DNA of 64,000 nt from Roseibium salinum (GTDB taxonomy: Bacteria; Pseudomonadota; Alphaproteobacteria; Rhizobiales; Stappiaceae): NCBI RefSeq assembly GCF_026240905.1, contig NZ_JAPEVI010000003.1, positions 434,001 to 498,000 on the forward strand, in the 5' to 3' direction. The notes below the pieces were generated by a model. It did not search any database, had not been told where the DNA came from, and saw only the letters and a list, made by a program, of their open reading frames with translations. Made by a program: the position numbers and the translations under genes. Shown here piece by piece: positions 1-8,580 of the stretch (position 1 is the stretch's first letter; every line of letters starts with the position of its first letter).

Positions 1-936
1 CAGCAGCTGGCTTGTTGCGGTAAACGCTGCCGCATCGACTTCCGCGTTGTCGCCGTCGATGGTGAGAACGGCGCCGACCGTAGCTCCGGTATCGTTGAGG
101 TAGATATCCTCATCGCTGTAGATGGTCAGCTCGCCAGAAGCATCGTCAAACTCGGCACGAACCCCGGCAACGCTGTTGAGACCGTCGACCAGATCCTGAA
201 CGGTCGCGCCTGCGGTGATCGAGGTGCCGGAGAGCGCGGCAGGTGTCGTGGCTGTGTTGTCAACGAACTGAAGAGTTGTCGTGGCAGAAATCGAATTCGA
301 TTCGGACAGAGTGGAGCTGGAGTTCAGCGCGGATGTGCCATCGGTCAGCGACAGCGTGACCTTGCCACCCTGCAACTGGAACGAGGTGGCGCTGCCCTGG
401 CCTTCTGCCAGATCGGACAGGTTTAGACCGGTCGAGAGGGACGTGTCGGTGTAGTCGACCGCATCGATCTTCAGCTTGGACGTTGAATCTTCGTTGAAGA
501 TGGTCGTCAGGTCGTTGCCGTCGCCTGCAAGCAGGTTCTTGCCCTTGTAGCCGGCGTCTTTAGCCAGGTCTTCGATCTGCGTCAGCAGTTCGTTGTACTG
601 GCTGGCAAACTGCTTGCGCTCATACTGGCTCTGGGTCTGCAGTGCCTGGTTGGCTTTCGCCTTTGCGGACTCGACCAGCTTGGTGATGCTGGAAATGCCC
701 TGGTCTGCAGACTTCAGCGTCTGGACCGACTGGCCCATGTCGTCCAGCAGATTGGACAGGTCGTTTGCACGAGATGTCAGGCCGGAGGCGGTGAAAAAGC
801 TGTTCGGATTGTCCAGTGCCGAGTTCACCTTCTTGCCGGTGGCCAGTTTGTTCTGGACACTGGACATCATTTCAGCGGTGGACTGGAGGGTGTTGAGGTT
901 CGCACGAACCGCGCTGGACAGCGTAAGGTCAGCCAT
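1..936 (-). CDS. flagellin (C-terminus beyond window edge)
   Basis: Flagellin, the subunit of the extracellular flagellar filament, exported through the flagellar type III apparatus. The 312 visible codons begin MADLTLSSAVRANLNTLQST and contain the conserved D0/D1 N-terminal helices (NKLATGKKVNSALDNP, followed by a QFASQYNELLTQIEDLAKD segment). A variable beta-rich Thr/Ser/Asp stretch follows. The ATG at 934-936 is preceded by an AGGAAGGA ribosome site. The C-terminal D0/D1 helices lie outside the window, so length and intactness cannot be judged. A FlaG-like gene sits upstream on the same strand. No sigma-54 or sigma-28 element was recognised in the leader. Confidence 0.93.
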   Translation of the reverse strand, partial: MADLTLSSAVRANLNTLQSTAEMMSSVQNKLATGKKVNSALDNPNSFFTASGLTSRANDLSNLLDDMGQSVQTLKSADQGISSITKLVESAKAKANQALQTQSQYERKQFASQYNELLTQIEDLAKDAGYKGKNLLAGDGNDLTTIFNEDSTSKLKIDAVDYTDTSLSTGLNLSDLAEGQGSATSFQLQGGKVTLSLTDGTSALNSSSTLSESNSISATTTLQFVDNTATTPAALSGTSITAGATVQDLVDGLNSVAGVRAEFDDASGELTIYSDEDIYLNDTGATVGAVLTIDGDNAEVDAAAFTATSQLL

Positions 937-1450
937 TATGTGTTCCTTCCTAGGACTACGAGATACGAGGACCCTTCCTGGATCCGAGGCACATAAGGCG
1001 GCTGTGGCAGGTAAGAAAATCTAAACAAACGTGGTTAGCGCAAATTAACCTTAACTGGAGGTGAAAGGTTGTAATTCCGGGAGTTGCTATGTTCGATTAT
1101 TCTTCCGTAATAACAGTGGGTTATCGGGTAGGTCGATGAAGTTTCCGCTTTGCGGAAAGCCGGCGGACGGCAAGCGGCACAGGAGAGAATGCGCGCATCC
1201 GGAGGGGCGGCGCGTTAATGTCAGAGGCTGAATAAGGGCACTTGGATCTGCGGGAGCCGGCCGACGTACTGCGTGGGCGGGGGCAACTTACCGCGGCGTC
1301 GATGGGGCTTCGGGATCCGCGCGAAAAGGGCAGGGGCCGGTACTGGACGCGGCAGGCTGTAGCCGCTTCGCGAGACAGATCTTCAGGAATGAAACCAGGT
1401 ATCTCGTTCAGACTCGGCTGCAGTCGCGCAGCCGGTGCGTTGAATGCAAG
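937..1450. other. long leader between flaG-like gene and flagellin
   Basis: 514 bases with no credible gene; the short frames here have no recognisable protein. It contains TTAACCTTAA (two TTAA half-sites only 2 bases apart) at about 1045-1054. It also contains a perfect 7-bp stem with a 3-base loop, TTTCCGC-TTT-GCGGAAA, at about 1142-1158, which could end transcription of the upstream minus-strand gene although no T-tract follows. The flagellin promoter is presumably here but I could not identify its class. Confidence 0.5.
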
Positions 1451-1846
1451 TCAGGCAATCCGCTGAAACGGCTGTTGCTCTGTCTTGGGCTGCTGATCTT
1501 CAACGGACTTGGCATAGGCGCGCAGGCGCAGCAGCGTTTCGCTCGGGATCTGCCGTACGACGTGGCCGGTTTCGGTGTTCCTTGCCACATAGACGAGGCT
1601 TTCGCTTTCCGGATCCAGAACGTTGTGACGCTCCACGCGCGGCGTTACCGGGTCCGTCTGTTCCTGCCCGTTGCGTCCGTTGTCGGCAGCTCTCCGGCCA
1701 CCACTGGTTTCCACGGAGGGCCTGACGGTGTCCTCGGCCGGCAATTCCGTATTGGCGGCAGGCGCATTGCGCTCCGGAGCCCGCGTGACCGGCGTAATCG
1801 CCGTGTATGTCGGCGATGGCGGCCGGGCTAATCCCGTATCCAGCAT
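1451..1846 (-). CDS. FlaG-like flagellar protein
   Basis: 131-residue protein. The C-terminal 45 residues (VYVARNTETGHVVRQIPSET, then LLRLRAYAKS) match the FlaG pattern of a V-x-v-x-x-x-T-G-x-V-x-R-Q-I-P-s-E-x-l core. The N-terminal 70 residues are Pro/Ala/Thr-rich and probably disordered. FlaG proteins affect filament length or assembly, and the position upstream of flagellin on the same strand fits. I chose ATG 1846 (MLDTGLARPP) because GGAGG lies a few bases upstream at 1852-1856. A longer frame from 1882 has no such site. Confidence 0.72.
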   Translation of the reverse strand: MLDTGLARPPSPTYTAITPVTRAPERNAPAANTELPAEDTVRPSVETSGGRRAADNGRNGQEQTDPVTPRVERHNVLDPESESLVYVARNTETGHVVRQIPSETLLRLRAYAKSVEDQQPKTEQQPFQRIA

Positions 1847-2030
1847 CTTGTCCTCCGGGTGACCTATACCCATGCTCAGCAAACTTAACGTAAGGGAATG
1901 AATCTTTTGTTAACGAAAATGTTAGGAATTTAGAGGCCGGTTTCCATCCGGTTGTGGCTGTTCCTGATTCGTTGCCGGGCCTGCCGCAGCCTTGGTGCGC
2001 GTCCGGCACCGGGGGGACTGGCAAGGCTCA

Positions 2031-2062
2031 AAAACGAAAAAGCTCCCGCGGAGGGGAGCTTT
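2031..2062 (-). terminator. rho-independent terminator after flgN-like gene
   Basis: Perfect 9-bp stem AAAGCTCCC/GGGAGCTTT (2039-2047 with 2054-2062) and a 6-base loop. On the minus strand it is followed by TTTTTCGTTTTT. It sits about 30 bases after the stop of the FlgN-like gene and should end the flgI operon. Confidence 0.9.
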
Positions 2063-2093
2063 CAGGCAAACATCAACGCGGCTCCGTTGACCC

Positions 2094-2588
2094 TTAAAGG
2101 GCGCGGTTGACGGCGATCCCGCGTGCGGATTGCGGGCCGGAGGGCGCAGAGCCGTTTCGCCCGTAAGTGGTAGGAGCGGTTGCGTTCTTGGCGCCCGCCA
2201 CCTTGGCCACCGCCGACACGATGCTGCCGGCCACGTCGCGCGCGGTGGACAGCACAGCCAGGTTGATCCGCAGAACCGGCTGGAATTCGCCATGCTGGCG
2301 GCGCAGGGACTGGGTCGCTGCCGGAGCCAGATTGCCAAGGGCGACGGCGTGTTCCTTGGCCGTCATCATGCCGCGCGTATATTCATGGATCAGCCGGGCC
2401 TTGTCCGGCTGCAATTCGCCGGCCTGCTTCAGCTTGCCCGCGCGCACCAGTTCGGTTTCCATTTCAATCACGGACAAAAGCGCTTCCATCGTGCCGGAAA
2501 GCGCGGAGCAGAATTCCTCGGCCTCCTGCCGGCTCGCCGGCCGCTCCAGCGAGAACGGAAAGGTATTCGTGTTTGGCTGAGCAGTCAT
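2094..2588 (-). CDS. flgN: FlgN-like flagellar chaperone
   Basis: 164 residues. The N-terminal two thirds are a helical hairpin (EEFCSALSGTMEALLSVIEM, then ELVRAGKLKQAGELQPDKAR), typical of FlgN-family secretion chaperones for hook-associated proteins. The C-terminus is Ala/Ser/Thr-rich and low complexity. It overlaps the upstream CheL/FlgJ-like gene by 4 bases (ATGA-type coupling), is the last gene of the flgI operon and is followed by a strong terminator. The family call rests on the helical pattern and on context, since FlgN proteins diverge widely. A general alphaproteobacterial flagellar basal-body accessory protein is the alternative. Confidence 0.68.
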   Translation of the reverse strand: MTAQPNTNTFPFSLERPASRQEAEEFCSALSGTMEALLSVIEMETELVRAGKLKQAGELQPDKARLIHEYTRGMMTAKEHAVALGNLAPAATQSLRRQHGEFQPVLRINLAVLSTARDVAGSIVSAVAKVAGAKNATAPTTYGRNGSAPSGPQSARGIAVNRAL

Positions 2589-2899
2589 CTGGCCCCTTCC
2601 TGCAATGCAAGCAGTTCACGTTCAACATTGTCTGCGAGGCCGATGCCGCCGGTTTGGGCGATGGTCTTCGCATATTCGTCGATCAGCAGGCTCTGCCATG
2701 CGTCCGACCCGGTTCCGGCGCCCCATGTGCCACCGTCATCGAGACCGGTAAACATGTTTTGGAGCATGGTGTTGAGGAACACGGCTTCGAATTCTTCCGC
2801 AGCCTCGCGAACCGCGGTCTTGTTGGTCCGGTCGACGCCCCGGAGCGCATCCATCGGATTGGGCTGGGCGTTTGCCGGTGTAGCCGATTGCAGCATCAC
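2585..2899 (-). CDS. rod-binding protein, CheL / FlgJ N-domain type
   Basis: 104 residues containing the rod-binding motif region A-A-x-E-F-E-A-V-F-L-N-T-M-L-Q-N-M (about residues 33-50) and the following SDAWQSLLIDEYAKTIAQTG and GGIGLAD pattern, as in the N-terminal half of FlgJ. There is no muramidase domain, as is usual in alphaproteobacteria, where the short form is called CheL. It is expected to act in the periplasm as a rod scaffold or cap. It overlaps flgI by 4 bases upstream and the FlgN-like gene by 4 bases downstream, so the three are translationally coupled. Confidence 0.83.
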   Translation of the reverse strand: MMLQSATPANAQPNPMDALRGVDRTNKTAVREAAEEFEAVFLNTMLQNMFTGLDDGGTWGAGTGSDAWQSLLIDEYAKTIAQTGGIGLADNVERELLALQEGAR

Positions 2900-4040
2900 A
2901 GCACCTCGATTTCGGCTTGCAGGGCGCCGGAAGCCTTGATGGCCTGCAGGATTGAGATCATGTCACGCGGGCCAATGCCCAGGGCGTTCAAGCCGTCCAC
3001 CAGCTGTTTCAGCGTGATGGTCTGCGGAACGATAGCCAGTTTCCGGTTCTCGTCGTCGTTGACGGTGACTTCGGAGCGCGGCACGACCTCGGTCTCGCCA
3101 TCGGAGAAGGGAAGGGGCTGCGAGACCTGCGGCGTCTCCGCGATGGTCACGGTCAGGTTGCCTTGCGCCACGGCGACCATCGAGACCTTCACATCCTGCC
3201 CCATGACGATGATGCCCGAGTTCTCGTCGATAACGATGCGGGCAGGCAGGTCCGGCTCGACGATCAGCTGCTCGATATCCGTCAGAAGATCGACGATATT
3301 GCCGTCATAGTGCCGCGGCAGGTCCAGGCGCACGGTGGACGGGTCAAGCGGTTCGGCTGTCGGCAGGCCGATCAGTTCGTTGATCGACAGGGCAATTCGC
3401 CGTGCCGTGGTGAGATCCGGATTGCGAAGGGCAAGGCGCAGGGTGGTCAGGGAGGCAAGCTTGAATTCCAGTTCGCGCTCGACAAGGCCGCCGTTCGAGA
3501 TGCGCCCGGCTGTCGGTACGCCGCGCACTACGGAGGCCGCTTCCGCCTGCGCGGAAAAACCGCCGATGGCGACCGACCCTTGAGCGATGGCATAGACCTC
3601 GCCGTCCGCACCGACCAGCGGCGTGACCAGAAGCGTGCCGCCCTGCAGGGACTCCGCGTCGCCGAGGGCGCTGACATTCACGTCGATGCGGGTGCCCTGC
3701 GTGGCAAATGCCGGCAGGTTGGCCGTCACCATGACGGCGGCGACCGTGTTGGTGTTCAGCTCCACGTTGCGGGTGTTCACACCGAGGCGTTCCAGCATCG
3801 CCTGAAGGCTCTGCTGGGTGAAGGGCGAGTTGTTGAGTGAATCGCCCGATCCGTTCAGGCCGACCACCAGACCGTAGCCGATGAGCTGGTTTTCCCGGAT
3901 ACCCTCGAAGTCGGCAATGTCCTTGATCCGCGACGCTGCATCAGCGGGGAGAGGACAATTCCCGCCGTCACGGCACAGGCGGCCGCTGCCAGCGTTGCCC
4001 GCGCGATCCAGCCGGAAATCTTTTCACCCAAATATCGCAT
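2896..4040 (-). pseudogene. flgI: flgI, flagellar P-ring protein, with apparent 1-base frameshift
   Basis: FlgI forms the periplasmic P ring around the rod. Codons from ATG 4040 encode a signal peptide (MRYLGEKISGWIARATLAAA and onward to about residue 32). The mature FlgI sequence (ASRIKDIADFEGIRENQLIG, then VVGLNGSGDSL) continues in the next frame from about 3944 to the stop at 2896. Restoring one base at the CGGGG run (3945-3949) would join signal peptide and mature protein as ...SPADAASRIKD. In the mature frame no ATG, GTG or TTG lies between an in-frame TGA at about 4028 and the GTG at 3867, which falls inside conserved FlgI sequence. Either the base call is wrong or this copy is disrupted. 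Everything downstream of the shift looks intact, ending in the usual IKASGALQAEIEVL. Confidence 0.85.
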
Positions 4041-4106
4041 TACAGTTTCTTGCCCGTTTTCAGGTACCGGCGAAGCTGCCGGCGCAGATAATCTCGCAAT
4101 TCATAA

Positions 4107-4122
4107 TGCGAGACTCGTGCCA
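4107..4122 (-). promoter_or_regulatory. sigma-54 promoter of flgI operon
   Basis: On the minus strand TGGCACG-AGTC-TCGCA, one mismatch from the RpoN consensus TGGCACG-N4-TTGCA, with the exact GG-N10-GC spacing. The expected start of transcription is about 12 bases beyond the GC, near 4095, which leaves a 5' leader of about 55 bases before ATG 4040. Confidence 0.78.
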
Positions 4123-4244
4123 CTTTGGCCCGGCACGTGGATCCTTCCGCCAGACTGACCGGATTCTGCGCATTTTGCGGATGCAAATGCCAGCCTATCC
4201 CCTCAAAAGTAAGGAATTGAGTTGATGAACGCTGTTTGCGACCC

Positions 4245-4257
4245 GGCAAATATTGCC
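4245..4257. promoter_or_regulatory. palindrome GGCAA-ATA-TTGCC (possible FlbD/ftr-like site)
   Basis: Perfect 5-bp inverted repeat with a 3-base spacer, about 125 bases upstream of the flgI sigma-54 element and 95 bases before fliX. The same arms occur at 12370 and 24096, each in a flagellar divergent region. The layout suits an enhancer for a sigma-54 activator such as FlbD. Confidence 0.55.
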
Positions 4258-4352
4258 TGATGCGCAAGGATTCATTTACCCTTCCAGGCAGAATCTGACG
4301 GGCAGGTGGCCAAGCGTCGCAGGATTGCCGTCAGAGTGACCGGAAAGCAACG

Positions 4353-4772
4353 ATGCGTATCACAGGCAATAAACCGATTACCGGTGTTCAGGGGAAGGGG
4401 GCGAAAAAGCGCTCGCCCTCCGGGACCGATCAGTTCACGCCGGATGCCGGCGGCGAAGTGTCTCATTCTTCGCAGACTGCAGGCGGCACCGGCATCCAGG
4501 GCATGGATGCCCTCCTTGCACTTCAGGAAGTGGATGAGCGTGCCGAGCGCCGCTCACGGGCCGCCAGGCACGGCCATACGCTGCTCGACGCGCTTGAAAC
4601 GGTGCGCACGGACCTGCTCGCAGGGCAGGTTTCGGAAGACCGGCTGGAGCTGCTTGCGCGGCAGGTTGCCAAACGTCAGAACAGCGGCGACGCGAGAATC
4701 GATTCCGTGCTCGAAGAGATTGAATTGCGGGTCAAGGTGGAACTGGCGAAGCTCGGGCGATTTCCGGACTAG
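4353..4772 (+). CDS. fliX: FliX, flagellar assembly regulator
   Basis: 139-residue FliX-type protein. The N-terminus (MRITGNKPI and the Gly/Ser-rich linker to about residue 45) precedes a helical domain (GIQGMDALLALQEVDERAER, RHGHTLLDALETVRTDLLAG, then the C-terminal RIDSVLEEIELRVKVELAKL). In Caulobacter FliX is a trans-acting partner of the sigma-54 activator FlbD that couples late flagellar transcription to basal-body assembly, and fliX is divergent from flgI, exactly as here. Its presence fits the sigma-54 elements and FlbD-like palindromes in this window. Confidence 0.9.
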   Translation: MRITGNKPITGVQGKGAKKRSPSGTDQFTPDAGGEVSHSSQTAGGTGIQGMDALLALQEVDERAERRSRAARHGHTLLDALETVRTDLLAGQVSEDRLELLARQVAKRQNSGDARIDSVLEEIELRVKVELAKLGRFPD

Positions 4773-4937
4773 GGCGCCCTAAGGTTGAGTGGAAATTACA
4801 GTCAATTTCTCGGTAACTAACGCAACGGATTGAAAGATATAACCTTTCTTTACCCCAATTTTTCCCAAATGAACCGTTGTCGGCTGGCGGAAGCACCTAT
4901 ATATTGCGCCCGGCCTAACGGTAATCCGGAGCTATTG

Positions 4938-5354
4938 ATGACGGTTGAAATAGAGTCTGAATATCGACCCTCGGAAGACGAGCCGTTCATGAATGACAGG
5001 CAGCGTGAGTACTTTCGAAACAAGCTGCTTGCCTGGAAAGAAGAGATCCTGAAAGAAAGCAAGGAAACACTTACCAACCTTCAGGAGGAAAGCCAGAACC
5101 ATCCCGATTTTGCCGACCGTGCGTCGTCTGAAACAGACCGCTCCATTGAGCTGCGCGCGCGGGATCGGCAACGGAAGCTGATTTCAAAGATCGATGATGC
5201 TTTGGAACGCATTTCCGACGGGAGCTATGGCTATTGCGAAGAGACCGGCGAACCAATCTCTCTCCGGCGCCTCGAAGCACGGCCGATCGCGACGTTGTCG
5301 ATCGAGGCTCAGGAAGCACATGAGCGTCGGGAAAAAGTCTATCGCGACGACTGA
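4938..5354 (+). CDS. dksA: DksA/TraR-family RNA polymerase secondary-channel regulator
   Basis: 138-residue DksA. A coiled-coil segment (MNDRQREYFRNKLLAWKEEI ... RASSETDRSIELRARDRQRK) is followed by the globular zinc-finger region GSYGYCEETGEPISLRRLEA. Only one of the four zinc-ligand cysteines remains, which is the normal condition for many alphaproteobacterial DksA proteins that work without zinc. It binds the RNA polymerase secondary channel and potentiates ppGpp control. The start is ATG 4938 (MTVEIESEY), preceded by CCGGAG; a longer in-frame extension upstream looks non-coding. It is monocistronic, ending at a strong terminator, and its position after fliX is typical in this group. Confidence 0.93.
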   Translation: MTVEIESEYRPSEDEPFMNDRQREYFRNKLLAWKEEILKESKETLTNLQEESQNHPDFADRASSETDRSIELRARDRQRKLISKIDDALERISDGSYGYCEETGEPISLRRLEARPIATLSIEAQEAHERREKVYRDD

Positions 5355-5405
5355 TTTCCAGTAACGGCAGGCCTGCCATGCAATTGGCAGCCCCGAGCAC
5401 CTTTC

Positions 5406-5434
5406 AACCTTCCCCTTCGCGGGAAGGTTTTTTG
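5406..5434 (+). terminator. rho-independent terminator of dksA
   Basis: 9-bp stem AACCTTCCC/GGGAAGGTT (5406-5414 with 5421-5429), 6-base loop, followed by a run of T residues ending in TTTTTTG. It lies 50 bases after the dksA stop. Confidence 0.92.
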
Positions 5435-5614
5435 TTTCTGCGTATAGCCGCGTGGAGCGCAACTGGCGTGATCAGATCGTGCGTCTGCCTGAGCTTGATC
5501 GCGCACCGTCCCCGATGCCGGCGTGCCCGCCGTGGCACTTTCCATTGGGGCCATATCCTAGCAAACCGGGCCGTCAGTCCATGGGCTGACAGCCTGGAAT
5601 TTTTCGACCGGTTC

Positions 5615-7597
5615 CTAAAGCGTGATGCGGTAGAGCGCGAAGCCCTCGGCACCGTCACCGGCCGGTTCGATCGTCACCCCTTCGACAGAAGCTGCATGTT
5701 CGGTCCCGCCCGGGCCGGTTTCGAACAGCACGGTCGTGTCCGGCATTGCCTTGAAGGTCCAGTTGGCGTCGGCGGACGGATTGACCGTGCCCTGTTCGAC
5801 GATGTAGCGGACCAGAACGTCGCGGTTGGTGTCCGGTGCCACGAAGATGACGACGTCGTCCGTAATGCCGGGGAAGTTGCCGCCCCCACCGGCGCGGTAG
5901 TTGTTGGTGGCCACGACGAAATCCGCATCCATGTCGAGCGGCGCGCCGTTGAACTGGAGGTTGACGATGCGGTTCGCATCCGGATTGACCACCTCGCCCT
6001 TGGAATCGTATTTCGACGGCTGGCTCAGGTCGATCTCGTAGGTGACCCCGTCGATGACGTCGAAATTGTAGCTCGGGAATTCCGGGTTGATCAGCGGCTG
6101 ATCGGCCTTGCCCGGTTCGACCTGAAGGAAAATGCCGGCGGAGCGCTCCAGCCACTCCTTCACCGTGCCGCCTTTGATGGCAACCGCACGCACCGTGTTG
6201 GGATAAAGATAAAGGTCAGCCACGTTCTTGATGGCGACGTCGCCCACCGGAACATCGGTGTAATAGTCCGGACCGCCGCGGCCGCCGGCCTTGAACGGGG
6301 CTGCGGCGGAGAGGATCGGCAGGCCGTCCCACTCGGTTCCCTTGAGCATCTGCTCGATGTACCAGGTCTGCGCCCTGGAGACGATCTGAACGCTCGGGTC
6401 GTCGGCAACCAGCGCAAAATAGGAATGCAGCGGTGCCGATGTCTTGCCGACCGGCCTGCGGACATAGGCCAGCGTCGCTTCGTGGTCTTCCTTGACCGCA
6501 TCGAGAACATCCTGCTGGCTTTCAACCTGAGGAATGACCTCCCGGCCGTCCTTTTCGTAGATCGGACGGGCTTCGGTCATGAAGTTTGCGACCCGCCAGC
6601 CGTTGCCGTCCCGTTCGACCATCAGGTCGATGACGCCGAGGTGCGAGCCCCAGAAGCCGCCCATGGCGGCGGGTTTTCCGAACAGCGTGCCCTTTTTGCT
6701 GTCGATGCCCGGCAGGCCTTCATAGGCCGGTCCAGGGAAGACGAGATGCTGGTGGCCGGTAAAGACGGCGTCGATGCCGTCGACACCGGCAAGGTGCAGG
6801 GAGGCATTTTCCATTCCGCCGGAATAGTCGTTGGCGTCAATGCCCGAATGGGAGAGGGCGATTACCAGGTCGCAGCCCTGCTCGCGCATTTCCGGAACAA
6901 AGGCTCTGGCCGCGTCGACGATATCGCGGGTGTTGGCATTGCCTTCCAGATGACGACGGTCCCAGTTCATGATCTGTGGCGGTACGAAGCCGATGAAGCC
7001 GATCCGGATCGGATGGGAATTGCCGGCACCGTCGACGACCTCTTTGTCAACGATCACGTAGGGCTTCAGGAAGAGCTTGTCCTGGCGGGCGTTGCCGGCC
7101 AGCGTCGAGCCCTTGACCAGATTCGCACACACGATCGGGAAATTGGCGCCGGCGAGCACCTTCGTCATGAAGTCCAGACCGTAGTTGAATTCGTGGTTGC
7201 CGAGGGTCCCGGCATCGAATTGAAGAACGTTCATGCCCTTGATGACCGGATGAAGGTCGCCTTCGCGCATGCCCCGTTCATAGGCGACGAAATCGCCCAT
7301 CGGGTTGCCCTGCAGGAAGTCGCCATTGTCCACCAGGACGGAGTTTGTCGCCTCGTTCCGGATGTTGCGGATCAGGCTCGCGGTCCGGGCAAGGCCCGCC
7401 GTGTCGACCGGCTTGTCGCTGTAGTAATCGTAGGGGAACACATGAACGTGGAGATCCGTGGTTTCCATCAGGCGAATATGCGCCGTGCCTTCGCTCGCCA
7501 GGACGGAATAGGGATGCAGGGCCGTGGTGAGACCGGTGGCGGCGGCCCCCATCAGCAGGCTGCGCCGTGACAGGGAAAAATCTTTGATGCTGGACAT
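5615..7597 (-). CDS. cpdB: 2',3'-cyclic-nucleotide 2'-phosphodiesterase / 3'-nucleotidase
   Basis: 660 residues, the normal CpdB length. A twin-arginine-like signal (SLSRRSLLMGAAATG) suggests export to the periplasm. The N-terminal metallophosphoesterase domain shows the metal-binding blocks TTDLHVHVFPYDYY, VDNGDFLQGNP, LGNHEFNYGLDF, LSHSGID and FTGHQHLVFPG (about residues 45-290). The C-terminal 5'-nucleotidase domain carries the substrate-stacking region N-N-Y-R-A-G-G-G-G-N-F-P. It hydrolyses extracytoplasmic 2',3'-cyclic nucleotides and 3'-nucleotides for phosphate and nucleoside scavenging. AAGGAG lies just before the ATG. It interrupts the flagellar cluster and seems unrelated to it. Confidence 0.94.
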   Translation of the reverse strand: MSSIKDFSLSRRSLLMGAAATGLTTALHPYSVLASEGTAHIRLMETTDLHVHVFPYDYYSDKPVDTAGLARTASLIRNIRNEATNSVLVDNGDFLQGNPMGDFVAYERGMREGDLHPVIKGMNVLQFDAGTLGNHEFNYGLDFMTKVLAGANFPIVCANLVKGSTLAGNARQDKLFLKPYVIVDKEVVDGAGNSHPIRIGFIGFVPPQIMNWDRRHLEGNANTRDIVDAARAFVPEMREQGCDLVIALSHSGIDANDYSGGMENASLHLAGVDGIDAVFTGHQHLVFPGPAYEGLPGIDSKKGTLFGKPAAMGGFWGSHLGVIDLMVERDGNGWRVANFMTEARPIYEKDGREVIPQVESQQDVLDAVKEDHEATLAYVRRPVGKTSAPLHSYFALVADDPSVQIVSRAQTWYIEQMLKGTEWDGLPILSAAAPFKAGGRGGPDYYTDVPVGDVAIKNVADLYLYPNTVRAVAIKGGTVKEWLERSAGIFLQVEPGKADQPLINPEFPSYNFDVIDGVTYEIDLSQPSKYDSKGEVVNPDANRIVNLQFNGAPLDMDADFVVATNNYRAGGGGNFPGITDDVVIFVAPDTNRDVLVRYIVEQGTVNPSADANWTFKAMPDTTVLFETGPGGTEHAASVEGVTIEPAGDGAEGFALYRITL

Positions 7598-7776
7598 GTG
7601 AAGCTCCTTACAGAAAGCGAAGCAGGCGTTGTTGATCAGGAAACATGGACATCCGGGCAGGATGCAAGGGCAAAGTCATTTGTTTCTTCTGTGGCCGGTA
7701 TTGCGCGGAGGCGGTTACAATCGTGTGACGAACGAAACGGCATTAAAATTGCCGCACAACATGCTGCGCGAACCGT

Positions 7777-8580
7777 TCATCCTCCTATCCTGGATGCCAT
7801 CACCGAAATCGTCTGGACATAGACGCTGGCCCGGTTCCATTGTGTCAGCACGTCGTAATTCGCGGTACCCGGACCCCAGCCCTGACCCCGGCGCCAGCCG
7901 TGCTGGGCGAGATAGTTCGCCGTTGATGCAAGCACGTCGGGAATGGAGCGGATCAGGTCGCGGCGGCCATCGAGGTCATAGTCGACAGCGTATTTGACGT
8001 AGGACGAGGCCAGAAACTGCGTCTGGCCGATTTCCCCGGCCCAGGCCCCCTTCATATCGGCCGGCGACATGTCGCCTTGCTGCACGATGATCAGCGCGGC
8101 GACGAGTTCGTTCGTGAAGAAGTCGGACCGGCGGCAGTCATAGGCAAGCGTTGCCAGGGACTGCAGCACCGGCATGTTGCCGATGAAAGCGCCGTAGTTG
8201 GTTTCCAGGCCCCAAATCGCAAGGATCACCGGTGCGGGAACGCCGTATTTTCTTTCAATTGCATTGAACAGCCGCGCATGGGTCCCGAGAAGCTTCTGTC
8301 CCTTTCGGATCATCGCGTCGTTGACCCGCTTGGCGTAGAACTGCTCGAAACTCAATTTGAAGGATTTCTGGTTGCGGTCGAGCCGGATCACCTTCGGATC
8401 GTAACGGACATTCCGCAGGGCCGCCTGAACCGTTCCCGGATCAAGGCCATAGCGTGGGGATTGTGCAACAAAACTGTCCAGCCAGGCATCGAAGCCGCCG
8501 GGGCCGTTGCCGCAGGCCGCGGCGGCCGGTGCGGCGGAAAGAAGAAATTGGCCAATGAAAACAATGATCAAAAGACGCAT
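7777..8580 (-). CDS. lytic murein transglycosylase, MltB/SLT_2 family
   Basis: 267-residue exported enzyme. The signal peptide is MRLLIIVFIGQFLLSAAPAA. The catalytic domain shows ERKYGVPAPVILAIWGLETN with the catalytic Glu, followed by YGAFIGNMPVLQSLATLAYD, AGEIGQTQFLASSYVKYAVD and the DLDGRRDLIRSIPDVLASTA block, all typical of family 3 (MltB-like) transglycosylases. There is no C-terminal peptidoglycan-binding domain. It cleaves glycan strands to 1,6-anhydromuropeptides. Lying between flagellar operons, it could help the rod cross the wall, but that is inference. I chose ATG 8580 for the signal peptide and a GAGGG site; an in-frame start at 8613 adds 11 residues. Confidence 0.88.
   Translation of the reverse strand: MRLLIIVFIGQFLLSAAPAAAACGNGPGGFDAWLDSFVAQSPRYGLDPGTVQAALRNVRYDPKVIRLDRNQKSFKLSFEQFYAKRVNDAMIRKGQKLLGTHARLFNAIERKYGVPAPVILAIWGLETNYGAFIGNMPVLQSLATLAYDCRRSDFFTNELVAALIIVQQGDMSPADMKGAWAGEIGQTQFLASSYVKYAVDYDLDGRRDLIRSIPDVLASTANYLAQHGWRRGQGWGPGTANYDVLTQWNRASVYVQTISVMASRIGG

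Larger units (their letters stand above)
4041..4352. promoter_or_regulatory. flgI-fliX divergent regulatory region
   Basis: 312 bases between divergent flgI and fliX. It contains a sigma-54 element facing flgI (4107-4122) and a palindrome GGCAA-ATA-TTGCC (4245-4257), listed separately. A minus-strand open frame at 4040-4267 overlaps the flgI start by one base but has no recognisable sequence. I found no clear promoter for fliX itself. Confidence 0.6.

Noticed and set aside
2896..3867. FlgI starting at GTG 3867 as an intact shorter gene
   Set aside because: That start lies inside conserved FlgI sequence and would remove the export signal and the first mature residues, both of which are readable upstream in two frames.
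4040..4267. Minus-strand frame of 75 codons ending in TAATG at the flgI start
   Set aside because: Coupled stop/start looks attractive, but the frame runs through the sigma-54 promoter and the palindrome, has no recognisable sequence and no ribosome site.
4294..4330. Sigma-54-like GTGGCCAAGCGTCGCA before fliX
   Set aside because: GG-to-GC spacing is 9 rather than 10 and the -24 half is poor.
5378..7570. 730-codon plus-strand frame opposite cpdB
   Set aside because: High-GC antisense shadow; the minus-strand CpdB reading has complete domains and motifs.
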